Source of the DNA: Deltaproteobacteria bacterium
GTDB lineage: Bacteria > Desulfobacterota > Deferrimicrobia > Deferrimicrobiales > Deferrimicrobiaceae
Length of the DNA stretch: 6,542 nt
Reading direction: 5' to 3'
Assembly (NCBI GenBank): GCA_025357175.1
Contig: JANXPS010000087.1
Coordinates: 1-6,542 of the forward strand
A program made the position numbers and the translations under genes. The notes under the pieces were generated by a model, which had not been told where the DNA came from, made no database searches, and saw only the letters and a program-made list of their open reading frames with translations. Positions 1 to 6,162 of this stretch are shown in pieces (the stretch's first letter is position 1; each line of letters starts with the position of its first letter).

Positions 1-1092
1 GTTCGTTGCGAACTTGCCCGAAGGCAGTCGTTCGATGTCGAGATCCGTCTTGAACTCGCTGTGGAACTGCTCGCTGGTGCCGTGGGCCGCGTACAGCTCG
101 ATCACTTCCTTGTCGGAGAATTTCTCCGTGTCGGGAAGGGAAGTCCACCAACCTTCCAGCGTGACCTCCGGAAGCAGCAGCGCCTGCCCGCGCTTGTCGA
201 TGGTACGTTCCGTCACGCGAACGACCCGGCGGAACGCATAATCCTGCCCGTCCTTGCTCTGCTCGACCGTCTCGCTCCAAAGCCACACGCGCTTGCCCAT
301 GCGGGCCGGAAGTTCCTTCCCTTCCGCTTGGGCGCGAGCCAGCCAGATCGCGTTTTCCTGCTTGCGCGGATTCCATTTCAGGATGTAGTCCACGCCGTTT
401 TTATGGGCGGCGGCCAGTTCGACCCGCGTCTCGACCGCGTCGTGCGCGCTGTCCATCCGGAGCAGCAACAGCGCCTTCGTCAGCCGGCGCGCCGCGGAAA
501 GTACCCGCAACAGGAACGGAATGAACCCGCTCTGGCTGTGCTGCTTTCCTTCCCGCAGCTCGATCTCAAGGCACCAGCCCTCCAATCCGAGATAGGCGGC
601 AATCGGCGCGTAACCGTCGTACCCATGATAGGTGCGGGAGATCCCTTCCTTCTTCGTGCCGGAGTTGTCCATGGGGAATACGTCAATGTCCAGCGGCACG
701 TAACCGTTCTCCATCGGCGTGACCAGACCCTGCGCCCGGTTGACGAAGTCGACCGCGCAGTAGTTGACGATGGTTCGGAACCGTTCCGCTTCGGCGTCGA
801 ACCGTTGCCGAAGCGTCTCGGAGGAAGGAACCACGGCAAGCCCGAGAGATGTCTGGAAGTAGCGGTCTTCCCGCCGGTCGGTGATGGCGTCGTAGTCGCT
901 CTTGCCCAGGCAAAGCGGGCCCAGATAACTGCGGGCGATGTCGGCGTGGGAGATGCCGCCTACCCTCGGAGAGACGTCGTTGATCCGCTTCTTGAAATCC
1001 GTGAAGCGGTTGATGCAGGCGCCGACCAGCGCCAGGCCCGAATGGGAGGTGTAGAACTCCTCGTTGGACTTTTCCAGGATGAAGCGTTTCAT
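1..1092 (-). CDS. IS1380-family transposase (DDE), C-terminus beyond window
   Basis: This is the transposase of an IS1380-type insertion sequence (cut-and-paste DDE enzyme). Translating the minus strand from ATG at 1092 gives 364 codons without a stop, so the gene continues past the left edge; the family is usually somewhat over 400 residues. The core is clearly recognisable: DIDVFPMDNSGTKKEG at residues 135-150 (likely first catalytic Asp 137), then GYDGYAPI, then LLLRMDSAHD around 208-217 (likely second Asp 214), and a C-terminal HGTSEQFHSEFKTD near 337-350 (likely catalytic Glu 341), followed by ERLPSGKFATN at 354-364. The assignment of individual catalytic residues is from memory of the family pattern. 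The start is supported by an in-frame TGA eight codons upstream and a weak AGGTG nearby; a GTG two codons earlier is possible. No frameshift or internal stop is present, so the gene looks intact within the window. It is transcribed away from the amidase operon. Confidence 0.93.
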   Translation of the reverse strand, partial: MKRFILEKSNEEFYTSHSGLALVGACINRFTDFKKRINDVSPRVGGISHADIARSYLGPLCLGKSDYDAITDRREDRYFQTSLGLAVVPSSETLRQRFDAEAERFRTIVNYCAVDFVNRAQGLVTPMENGYVPLDIDVFPMDNSGTKKEGISRTYHGYDGYAPIAAYLGLEGWCLEIELREGKQHSQSGFIPFLLRVLSAARRLTKALLLLRMDSAHDAVETRVELAAAHKNGVDYILKWNPRKQENAIWLARAQAEGKELPARMGKRVWLWSETVEQSKDGQDYAFRRVVRVTERTIDKRGQALLLPEVTLEGWWTSLPDTEKFSDKEVIELYAAHGTSEQFHSEFKTDLDIERLPSGKFATN

Positions 1093-1158
1093 CAATTTCA
1101 CCTGCCGGGTGAGTTTTCAGCAGGACGTACGATAGCACGATTGTGCAATAATATCAAT

Positions 1159-1188
1159 ATGTTATCTGCGCAACGAAGGCATTTTCAA
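1159..1188 (-). promoter_or_regulatory. Candidate transposase promoter
   Basis: On the minus strand TTGAAA (1183-1188) and TAACAT (1159-1164) are separated by 18 bp and point towards the transposase. A second candidate just downstream is TTGATA (1152-1157) with TATCGT (1129-1134) at 17 bp spacing. Each has at least one imperfect box, so either or neither may be used. The lower one lies around a small hairpin, GCAC-GATT-GTGC at 1135-1146. Confidence 0.4.
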
Positions 1189-1265
1189 GTATCTGTCCTC
1201 ACGGAGTCAGGTTTACTGCAATACAAACAATCCGTCTCAACATATGCCTCAAGGATATTGAAAAT
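1181..1265. repeat. Subterminal inverted repeat in IS end, about 12-bp arms
   Basis: The left arm 1181-1193 reads ATTTTCAAGTATC. The right arm 1254-1265 reads GATATTGAAAAT, the reverse complement of ATTTTCAATATC. The arms match over 12 positions with one bulged base (G1189) and about 60 bp between them. Each arm carries a TTGAAA facing outwards from the pair: minus strand on the left, plus strand on the right. This is seen directly; a role as a transposase binding site or paired promoter element is inference. Confidence 0.6.
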
Positions 1266-1287
1266 GGAGGTCGTGATGAGGGATAGT
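1258..1287 (+). promoter_or_regulatory. Candidate outward promoter from IS end towards the amidase operon
   Basis: TTGAAA (1258-1263) and GATAGT (1282-1287) are 18 bp apart on the plus strand; the -10 matches consensus at 4 of 6. Transcription would start near 1294 and lead into the amidase gene at 1344. Outward promoters that drive neighbouring genes are well known in this IS family (ISEcp1 and beta-lactamase genes), but this one is only a sequence match. Confidence 0.35.
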
Positions 1288-1295
1288 GGAATTTG

Positions 1296-1312
1296 ACGGC
1301 CGCGAGGGCCGT
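1296..1312. repeat. Short perfect hairpin, 6-bp stem, in amidase leader
   Basis: ACGGCC and GGCCGT flank a five-base GCGAG loop. No T-tract follows (ACTCTCTC instead), so it is not a convincing intrinsic terminator. It sits about 30 bp before the amidase start codon and about 10 bp right of the probable IS border. Confidence 0.5.
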
Positions 1313-1343
1313 ACTCTCTCGAGATCGTGGCCCGGAGATCAAT

Positions 1344-2147
1344 ATGAAAAGCCCGTTCATCGCAGCTGCCCTCCAGTTCCAGGTAGAGCTCGCGGAGGTC
1401 GATCGAAACGCCAAACGCGCCTTCGGGCTGATCGCCGACGCCGCCCGCAGTGGGGCCAGATTGTGCGTCCTCCCCGAGATGTGGAGCAGCGGATTCGCGA
1501 ACGACCGCCTGGCGACCCTTTCCGGCAGCACCCCGGAACTGCTCTACGATCTCCGGAAGCTGGCGGAAGCGCACGGGATGGTCATCGCCGGCTCGCTCCC
1601 CGAACGGGTCGGGCGTGCCGTCTACAACACGATGTACGTCATCAACAAAAACGGCGTGATCACCGGCCAGTACCGGAAAGCGCACCTGTTCAGCCCGTCC
1701 GGCGAGCACAAGGCGTTCAGGGCCGGCAGCTCGGCCGCCGTCATCCACACCGACCGGGGTGTCGTGGGGCCGCTCATCTGCTACGACCTCCGCTTTCCCG
1801 AGTTGGCGCGCAAATATTATCTCGAAGGGGCCACGCTCCTCTGCGTCTCGGCGCAGTGGCCCGCCGCCCGCAAGGCCCACTGGGATGCGTTGCTCACCGC
1901 GCGGGCAATCGAAAACCAGCTGTTCGTGATCGCGGCGAACGCCGTCGGAACATCCGGAGAGTTCACCTTCCCCGGCGGTTCGGCGATCGTGTCGCCGCTG
2001 GGCGAGCGGCTGGCCGAAGGCGCCAACGAGGAGGCGGTCGTGACGGCGTCGATCGACCCGGCCGAAGTCGACAAATTTCGAAGGAGGATTCCTTGCCTGG
2101 AAGACCGCAACGAACGGGCCTACCGGAAGAGCCGTCAAAAAAGGTAA
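1344..2147 (+). CDS. Carbon-nitrogen hydrolase, omega-amidase (Nit2/YafV-like)
   Basis: A nitrilase-superfamily amidase of 267 residues, the usual length for the Nit2/YafV group. These cytoplasmic enzymes hydrolyse amides of 2-oxo acids such as 2-oxoglutaramate, or deaminated glutathione. The catalytic set is visible: Glu45 in VLPEMW, Lys112 in YRKAHLF, Cys146 in LICYDLRFPE, and a further conserved Glu121 in SGEH. The later QWPAARKAHWDALLTARAIEN segment (residues 168-188) is also typical of YafV-like proteins. The start at ATG 1344 is preferred because GGAG lies six bases upstream (1334-1337) and the protein aligns from there; an upstream TTG at 1293 would add 17 unsupported residues. Its 3' end overlaps the adenylyltransferase gene by 55 bp, implying one transcript. 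The exact substrate cannot be read from sequence. The native upstream promoter may have been separated from it by the IS. Confidence 0.9.
   Translation: MKSPFIAAALQFQVELAEVDRNAKRAFGLIADAARSGARLCVLPEMWSSGFANDRLATLSGSTPELLYDLRKLAEAHGMVIAGSLPERVGRAVYNTMYVINKNGVITGQYRKAHLFSPSGEHKAFRAGSSAAVIHTDRGVVGPLICYDLRFPELARKYYLEGATLLCVSAQWPAARKAHWDALLTARAIENQLFVIAANAVGTSGEFTFPGGSAIVSPLGERLAEGANEEAVVTASIDPAEVDKFRRRIPCLEDRNERAYRKSRQKR
2081..2087 (+). promoter_or_regulatory. Strong Shine-Dalgarno setting a TTG start
   Basis: AAGGAGG lies inside the end of the amidase gene, five bases before TTG at 2093. It decides the start of the adenylyltransferase, because no ATG, GTG or other TTG occurs in that frame between here and the conserved nucleotidyltransferase core. 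Confidence 0.85.
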
Positions 2148-2614
2148 TCTCGCGCAAGGCCGCCCGGGAGCTTTTCGCCCGGCTTCGCACCGAGGGGCGC
2201 AAGGTCGTCTTCACGAACGGCTGCTTCGACATCCTGCACGCGGGGCACGCGCAATACCTGCGCAAGGCGGCCGGGCTCGGCGACGTGCTGGTGGTGGGGC
2301 TCAACAGCGACGCCTCGATCCGGCGCCTCAAGGGTGAGGGAAGGCCCGTGCAGCATCAGCGCGACCGCGCCTACCTGCTTGCTTCGCTCGCCTGTGTTTC
2401 GTTCGTGGTGGTTTTCACGGAAGACACGCCGGCCACGCTGATCGAGGCCATCGTGCCGAATGTGCTGGTGAAGGGCGCCGACTGGAAGGGCAAGGAAATC
2501 GTCGGCGGCGAGTTCGTTCGGGCGCACGGGGGGACCGTCAAGACCATCCGCTTCCTGGCCGGCCGGTCGACGACCTCGATCATCGCGAAAGCGGCATCCG
2601 GCGGGCGGGGATAA
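2093..2614 (+). CDS. rfaE2: D-glycero-beta-D-manno-heptose 1-phosphate adenylyltransferase, stand-alone (RfaE2/HldE C-terminal type)
   Basis: A 173-residue cytidylyltransferase-fold enzyme expected to transfer AMP from ATP to heptose 1-phosphate, giving ADP-heptose for LPS inner-core synthesis. Visible motifs are TNGCFDILHAGH (41-52) with the HxGH nucleotide-binding signature at 49-52, GLNSDASIRRLKGEGRP (69-85), DRAYLLASL (91-99), VLVKGADW (124-131), IVGGEFV (136-142) and the C-terminal GRSTTSII (157-164), all typical of the RfaE domain II family. It is not fused to the ribokinase-like heptose kinase domain found in HldE of enteric bacteria, so a separate kinase is expected elsewhere. The TTG start at 2093 follows an AAGGAGG. 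The gene overlaps the amidase by 55 bp and ends 12 bp before the convergent desulfurase gene. An open frame continues upstream to 1286, but that part is only a shadow of the amidase. Confidence 0.93.
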   Translation: MPGRPQRTGLPEEPSKKVISRKAARELFARLRTEGRKVVFTNGCFDILHAGHAQYLRKAAGLGDVLVVGLNSDASIRRLKGEGRPVQHQRDRAYLLASLACVSFVVVFTEDTPATLIEAIVPNVLVKGADWKGKEIVGGEFVRAHGGTVKTIRFLAGRSTTSIIAKAASGGRG

Positions 2615-2626
2615 AGGAAGGACTGA

Positions 2627-3781
2627 TCAGCCGGCGGCGATCCGCTTGACCGCCGAGAGAAACTTTCCGATCTCCCGCCGGGTGGTGAACGGCCCGGGAC
2701 TCACGCGTACCGTGCCCTGGGGGAAGGTTCCCAGCGTCCGGTGGGCATTGGGCGCGCAGTGGAGCCCCGCGCGCAGCAGGATGCCCGCCTCGCGTTCGAG
2801 CCGCCGCCCGACCTCGCCCGGATCGGCCCCTTCGATGTTGAAGGAAAGCGCGCATCCCCGCTTCGATGGATCCTCCGGCCCGTAAACGATCGCCCCCCGA
2901 ATCCGCCGCATTCCTTCGAGCAGCTCCGAGACCAGGGCCACTTCCTTCGCCCGGATGCCATCGACCCCTTTTTTCAGGAGCCACGCGAGGGCGACCGACA
3001 GACCCGCGATCCCGACGCTGTTCGGCGTGCCCGACTCCAGGCAGTCCGGGTAGAAATCGGGCTGGTGGTCGTCCTCGGACCGGCTGCCCGTCCCCCCCTC
3101 GATCAGCGGAACCAGCGGAACCCCTTCGCGGACGAACAGGAAGCCGGTGCCCTGCGGTCCCAGCAGGCCTTTGTGGCCGGCCGCGGCCAGCAGGTCGACA
3201 GGCAGCGTCGAGAGGTCGATCGGAAAGGCGCCCGCCGTCTGGGCGGCGTCGATCAGGCTGAATACACCGCGCGCATGCGCGGCCCGCACGATCGTCTCGA
3301 CCGGCTGGACCGCCCCCGCCACGTTGGAGGCGTGCGTCACCGCCAGAAGCCGCGTTTCGGGGCGGATCGCGGCGATCATGCCGGCGGCATCCACCGTTCC
3401 GGTCGCGTCGGCGGGAACGACAGTCACGGAAACGCCCGCGCTTTCGAGCCGGCGCAACGGACGCATGACCGAATTGTGTTCGACGGACGTCGTGACGACG
3501 TGGTCGCCGGACCTCAGCAGTCCCTTGATCGCCTGATTCAGCGCGCCCGTGGCGTTTTCCGTGAACACGAAACGCGAACTGTCGCGAAAGCCGAAAAGTT
3601 CGGCCAGCCGCTCGCGCGCGGTGAACAGGTCGCGGGCCGACCCGATGGAAAGCGCATGCCCGGAGCGGCCGGGATTGCCCGCGCGGCAGATGGCGCCCGC
3701 AACCGCCTCGGCGACTCCCGGTGGCTTGGGCAGGGATGTCGCAGCGTTGTCGAGATAGATGTAATCCTTGGTGTTGGGCAT
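2627..3781 (-). CDS. Cysteine desulfurase family protein (class V aminotransferase, NifS/EF2568-like)
   Basis: A PLP-dependent class V aminotransferase-fold protein of 384 residues that would take sulfur (or selenium) from cysteine (or selenocysteine) as an enzyme persulfide. Seen: the N-terminal IYLDNAATS (8-16), His102 in SVEHNS, Asp178 and Gln181 in DAAQTAG, the PLP lysine Lys204 in AAGHKGLLGPQG, the GGTGSRSE and QPDFYPDCLESGTPN motifs (229-254), and Cys342 in LRAGLHCAP, which fits the sulfur-accepting cysteine. The overall pattern resembles the family TIGR01977, named after Enterococcus EF2568, rather than IscS. ATG 3781 has a GGAG ten bases upstream (3792-3795). The start lies 4 bp after the transglycosylase stop, so the genes are probably cotranscribed. 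With the DUF3343 gene at the head of the same unit, a role in sulfur or selenium delivery is plausible. Which element it handles is not determined. Confidence 0.9.
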   Translation of the reverse strand: MPNTKDYIYLDNAATSLPKPPGVAEAVAGAICRAGNPGRSGHALSIGSARDLFTARERLAELFGFRDSSRFVFTENATGALNQAIKGLLRSGDHVVTTSVEHNSVMRPLRRLESAGVSVTVVPADATGTVDAAGMIAAIRPETRLLAVTHASNVAGAVQPVETIVRAAHARGVFSLIDAAQTAGAFPIDLSTLPVDLLAAAGHKGLLGPQGTGFLFVREGVPLVPLIEGGTGSRSEDDHQPDFYPDCLESGTPNSVGIAGLSVALAWLLKKGVDGIRAKEVALVSELLEGMRRIRGAIVYGPEDPSKRGCALSFNIEGADPGEVGRRLEREAGILLRAGLHCAPNAHRTLGTFPQGTVRVSPGPFTTRREIGKFLSAVKRIAAG

Positions 3782-3785
3782 GGGG

Positions 3786-5855
3786 TCAGGACTCCGACGG
3801 GATGATCAGGACGCGGCCGCGCCGAATCTTCCGGCCGTCCTTGAGCTTGTTGCGCCGGGAGAGTTCGTCCACGGTCAAGCCGTATTGCCGGGCGATTTTC
3901 TCGAGCGTCTCCCCTTTCCGGACGATGTGGCGGACCGTTTTCCCGGGGGAAGCGGGAGGCGGCGTGGCATCGTCCCCGCTTCCGGAAACTTCGCCCGCGG
4001 CTTTCGCCGGGGACCTCGCGCCTGCCCCCTTTTTTGCGGGCAGGGACGCCTTCGTCGCGGAACCGCTCTTTCCGGCGGCCGCGCCGCCATCTTTTGCATC
4101 CGTTGCGAGGATCACGAGACCGCCTTCTTCGTCGGACCCGCGCCCCGGAATCTTGAGGTGCGTCCCCGACCTGATCCGGGCTCCGCTCGCCAATCCGTTC
4201 GCCCGGGCGAGCGCCGAAACGGAAACGCCCGCCCTTTTCGCGATCCTTGAGAGGGTATCTCCCTTGCGGGCGGTCACCAGGCCGCCGCTTTTTTTCGAGC
4301 GTGCCTGCCGACGCCCCCGTTTTCCCCGGCGCCCTTCGTCGGAGCGCAACTGCGCCATCTGGAGCTGGTCGGCCGACAGTTCCTTGCCCGGAACGGCGTC
4401 CTCGGAACCGAGGCCGGTGACCGGTATCACCAGCTTCGCCGATTTCTTCAAGGCGCTCCCGCTCAGCCCGTTGAGCTCCCGGATGTTCGCGGCGGAGGAA
4501 TCGTATCTTTCGGCCAGCGATTCCAGCGTCTCGCCCCTTGCGGCGGTATGAAGAACGAAGGTGACCCTGGCGTCTTCGCGAATCTCGTCAAGGTGTTCCT
4601 GGACGACCCGGCCGTAGCTGAGCGGCACCCTGAGCGCGTACGAGGGCCGCGTCGGCGGCGTGCAGAAACGGCGCAGTTCCGGGTTCCACTCCCGCAGGGA
4701 ATCGTAGGGCACTCCGATGATTTCGCCGAGCGCCTCGAGGTCTATTCCGCCCGGCACTTCGACCTTGTCGAATTCGAGCGGCGACTGGTACTCGACGCCC
4801 CCGAACCCGTACTTGCCCGGTTCCTTCGCGATGGTCTGCGCCGCGATCATCTTGGGGACGTAGTCCTTGGTTTCCGGCGCGAGGTAGCCGTACTTGATGA
4901 GCTGGGCGTATTCGTTGGACTTGTAGCGGTCGACGGCCCGCGAGATCTTCCCCTCGCCGGCGTTGTACGCCGCAGTCGCCAGCTGCCAGGAATCGAACAT
5001 GCCGTAAAGGTCTTTCAGGTACGACGCCGCCGCGTGCGTCGATTTCTCGTAGTCGCGCCGCTCGTCCGCCCACCAATCGATCTTGAGACCGTATCGTTTG
5101 CCCGTCTCGGAGATGAACTGCCAGGGACCGGCCGCTTTCGCGGTGGAGTATGCCTTGGGGGAGAAACCGCTTTCGATGAGCGCCAGGTAGATCAGGTCGC
5201 CCGGCAACCCGTACTTGTTGAGGATGTCCTTCATCAACGTCGCGTACTTTCCCGAGCGGGACAGGTATCGCTCGAAGTGGCCGCGGCCCGCCGACTGGAA
5301 GTAGCGCATCCACTTGTCGACCCGGGTGCCCAGCCCTTCCGGGATGGTGTTCCGGATCTTCCCCTCGTCACCCGGGAGCCGCTCGAAAATATCGTGCGCC
5401 GCCGGCTCCACGTCGGTTTCCTTGTTCCGCTGCACCTGGAAATCGACCTCGACCGGGGAAAGGACGACGTCGGGTTTTTTCTCTTCCGGGGGTGGCGCCA
5501 TGATGACCGGCGGGGGTTCGACCGGGAGTCGCGAGGGCACGTAGGCGTCCGGCACCATCGTGGAAGTGGGCTGGGCAGGCTGGGCGACGGCCGGGACGGG
5601 TTGGGCAACGGGCGGGACGGGCTGGGCGACGGCCGGGGCCGGCTGGATGACCGCCGGGGCGGTCGGAGGAGGTGTGGCCTGGATGACCGGGACGGCAGGC
5701 GATGCCGGGCCGGCCGTGACGGGGGCCGCTTGCGCCGGTGACGAAGCAGGCGCTGCGGCCGCGCCACGTCTTGGACAGCCTATCCCCATGACCGTGAAAA
5801 CGGCCAGAGTCGCGGCAGCCGATCTCAGGAACCGTCGGTGAAACAAAGATATCAA
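3786..5855 (-). CDS. MltD-like lytic murein transglycosylase with three LysM domains, exported
   Basis: A 689-residue envelope enzyme that cleaves peptidoglycan glycan strands with anhydro-muramyl product formation. Order: a basic N-terminus and hydrophobic segment (6-27) ending in MGIGC, where Cys27 is a possible but atypical lipobox (Gly at -3), so either lipoprotein or ordinary secretion; a Pro/Ala-rich linker (about 30-125) with a heptapeptide repeat; an SLT domain (about 205-335) with catalytic Glu228 in ALIESGFSPKAYS, GPWQF (243-247) and AYNAGEGKI (296-304); then LysM-type glycan-binding repeats at about 433-478, 526-569 and 641-686, separated by low-complexity Lys/Arg/Gly/Ala-rich linkers. 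E. coli MltD has fewer LysM repeats and is shorter. The start is TTG 5855, whose TTGA overlaps the TGA of the DUF3343 gene, with GAAGAGG seven bases upstream. It ends 4 bp before the desulfurase start. The linkers are strongly GC-rich. Confidence 0.92.
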   Translation of the reverse strand: MISLFHRRFLRSAAATLAVFTVMGIGCPRRGAAAAPASSPAQAAPVTAGPASPAVPVIQATPPPTAPAVIQPAPAVAQPVPPVAQPVPAVAQPAQPTSTMVPDAYVPSRLPVEPPPVIMAPPPEEKKPDVVLSPVEVDFQVQRNKETDVEPAAHDIFERLPGDEGKIRNTIPEGLGTRVDKWMRYFQSAGRGHFERYLSRSGKYATLMKDILNKYGLPGDLIYLALIESGFSPKAYSTAKAAGPWQFISETGKRYGLKIDWWADERRDYEKSTHAAASYLKDLYGMFDSWQLATAAYNAGEGKISRAVDRYKSNEYAQLIKYGYLAPETKDYVPKMIAAQTIAKEPGKYGFGGVEYQSPLEFDKVEVPGGIDLEALGEIIGVPYDSLREWNPELRRFCTPPTRPSYALRVPLSYGRVVQEHLDEIREDARVTFVLHTAARGETLESLAERYDSSAANIRELNGLSGSALKKSAKLVIPVTGLGSEDAVPGKELSADQLQMAQLRSDEGRRGKRGRRQARSKKSGGLVTARKGDTLSRIAKRAGVSVSALARANGLASGARIRSGTHLKIPGRGSDEEGGLVILATDAKDGGAAAGKSGSATKASLPAKKGAGARSPAKAAGEVSGSGDDATPPPASPGKTVRHIVRKGETLEKIARQYGLTVDELSRRNKLKDGRKIRRGRVLIIPSES
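5581..5643 (-). repeat. 21-bp tandem repeat encoding a Pro/Val/Gln heptapeptide
   Basis: Three consecutive 21-bp units begin at 5581, 5602 and 5623 on the plus strand (TGGGCGACGGCCGGGACGGG and variants), with degenerate copies on both sides. On the coding strand they give AQPVPPV and AQPVPAV heptads at about residues 72-92 of the transglycosylase. The period is a multiple of three, so copy-number change would keep frame. It likely forms an extended periplasmic spacer. Confidence 0.75.
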
Positions 5856-6151
5856 AAAAGGACCTCTTCATATTCCCCGGTCGCAAGGAGACGATGGACC
5901 GAGGCGGGTGTCAGCGGTACGGCCCGGAGCGTTTCGAGGGCCAGGGCAAGCGTCGGCTCGGGGAGACGCACGGCCAGACCGCAATCGGAGGTCAGCCGTC
6001 TCGGGACCGGAATGAGCCGGACTCCGACGCCGCCACGCTTCAACGCCTTTTCCGCTGACAGAACCTGGTGGGTCCCCCGGAAGATCAAAACCACTTCCGG
6101 GCATTCGGAACGGCCCAACGTCACCCCCGAAGCGGGACAAAAGCCCGACAT
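5852..6151 (-). CDS. DUF3343 putative Se/S carrier-like protein
   Basis: A small protein of up to 99 residues matching the DUF3343 pattern. The domain starts near residue 20 with VVLIFRGTHQVLSAEKALK, then GVGVRLIPVPRRLTSDCGLAVRLP with the conserved Cys57 expected in this family. Its proposed role as a carrier of sulfur or selenium rests on family naming and on its habit of occurring with selenium-metabolism and NifS-like genes; no activity can be read from sequence. ATG 6151 has no Shine-Dalgarno and lies three bases from a TATAAT, so a transcript from that box would begin past the ATG. TTG 6118 (residue 12), five bases after a GGGGG run, is an attractive alternative giving 88 residues. It is the first gene of the three-gene minus-strand unit ending with a cysteine desulfurase; its stop overlaps the transglycosylase start. 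Confidence 0.8.
   Translation of the reverse strand: MSGFCPASGVTLGRSECPEVVLIFRGTHQVLSAEKALKRGGVGVRLIPVPRRLTSDCGLAVRLPEPTLALALETLRAVPLTPASVHRLLATGEYEEVLF
5863..5869 (-). promoter_or_regulatory. Shine-Dalgarno for the TTG start of the transglycosylase
   Basis: On the minus strand GAAGAGG lies in the last codons of the DUF3343 gene, seven bases before TTG 5855. Together with the TTGA stop/start overlap it favours TTG 5855 over the in-frame TTG three codons later, and suggests translational coupling. Confidence 0.6.
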
Positions 6152-6162
6152 ACCATTATAAT
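6134..6162 (+). promoter_or_regulatory. Candidate promoter of the small membrane protein gene
   Basis: GGGACA (6134-6139) and a perfect TATAAT (6157-6162) are separated by 17 bp. With the usual seven-base offset, +1 is 6169, the A of the downstream ATG, so the mRNA would be leaderless. This agrees with the absence of a Shine-Dalgarno before that gene. Confidence 0.6.

Larger units (their letters stand above)
1..1285 (-). mobile_element. IS1380-family insertion sequence, right part; left end outside window
   Basis: The element comprises the transposase and the noncoding AT-richer stretch upstream of it. The right boundary is an estimate. IS1380-type ends usually begin with CC, and on the minus strand CCTC-type starts occur at about 1281, 1270 and 1254. 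Base composition changes back to GC-rich at about 1290, just before the hairpin at 1296-1312. I could not match terminal inverted repeats because the left end is not in the window, and no target duplication can be assigned. The element lies directly upstream of the amidase gene, within about 60 bp of its start codon. Confidence 0.6.

Noticed and set aside
61..1296. Long plus-strand open frame of 411 codons opposite the transposase
   Set aside because: It is an antisense shadow of the GC-rich transposase gene, is rich in Arg/Pro/Val, and has no recognisable motif. The minus strand reads as a clear IS1380 transposase.
1296..1312. Hairpin considered as an intrinsic terminator
   Set aside because: The stem is only 6 bp and is followed by ACTCTCTC rather than a T-tract on plus; the minus side also lacks a T-run directly after it.
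1286..2092. Upstream extension of the rfaE2 frame (a 442-codon fusion)
   Set aside because: The first part is the amidase sequence read in the wrong frame (Arg-rich, no family features). The true start is TTG 2093 behind AAGGAGG.
1185..2138. Minus-strand open frame of 317 codons opposite the amidase
   Set aside because: The plus strand carries an intact amidase with all catalytic residues. The minus frame shows no motif.
2741..3805. Plus-strand open frame of 354 codons opposite the desulfurase
   Set aside because: Antisense shadow; the opposite strand has a complete PLP enzyme.
3721..4551. Plus-strand open frame of 276 codons opposite the LysM region
   Set aside because: Antisense shadow of the transglycosylase C-terminal half; Pro/Ser/Arg-rich without motifs.
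5578..5664. Tandem repeat considered as a CRISPR or regulatory iteron array
   Set aside because: Units are contiguous 21-mers without spacers, in frame within a coding region, and encode a Pro-rich linker typical of envelope proteins.
4548..5741. Plus-strand open frame of 397 codons opposite the transglycosylase
   Set aside because: Antisense shadow with a low-complexity Gly/Arg/Asp tail caused by the repeat DNA; no family features.
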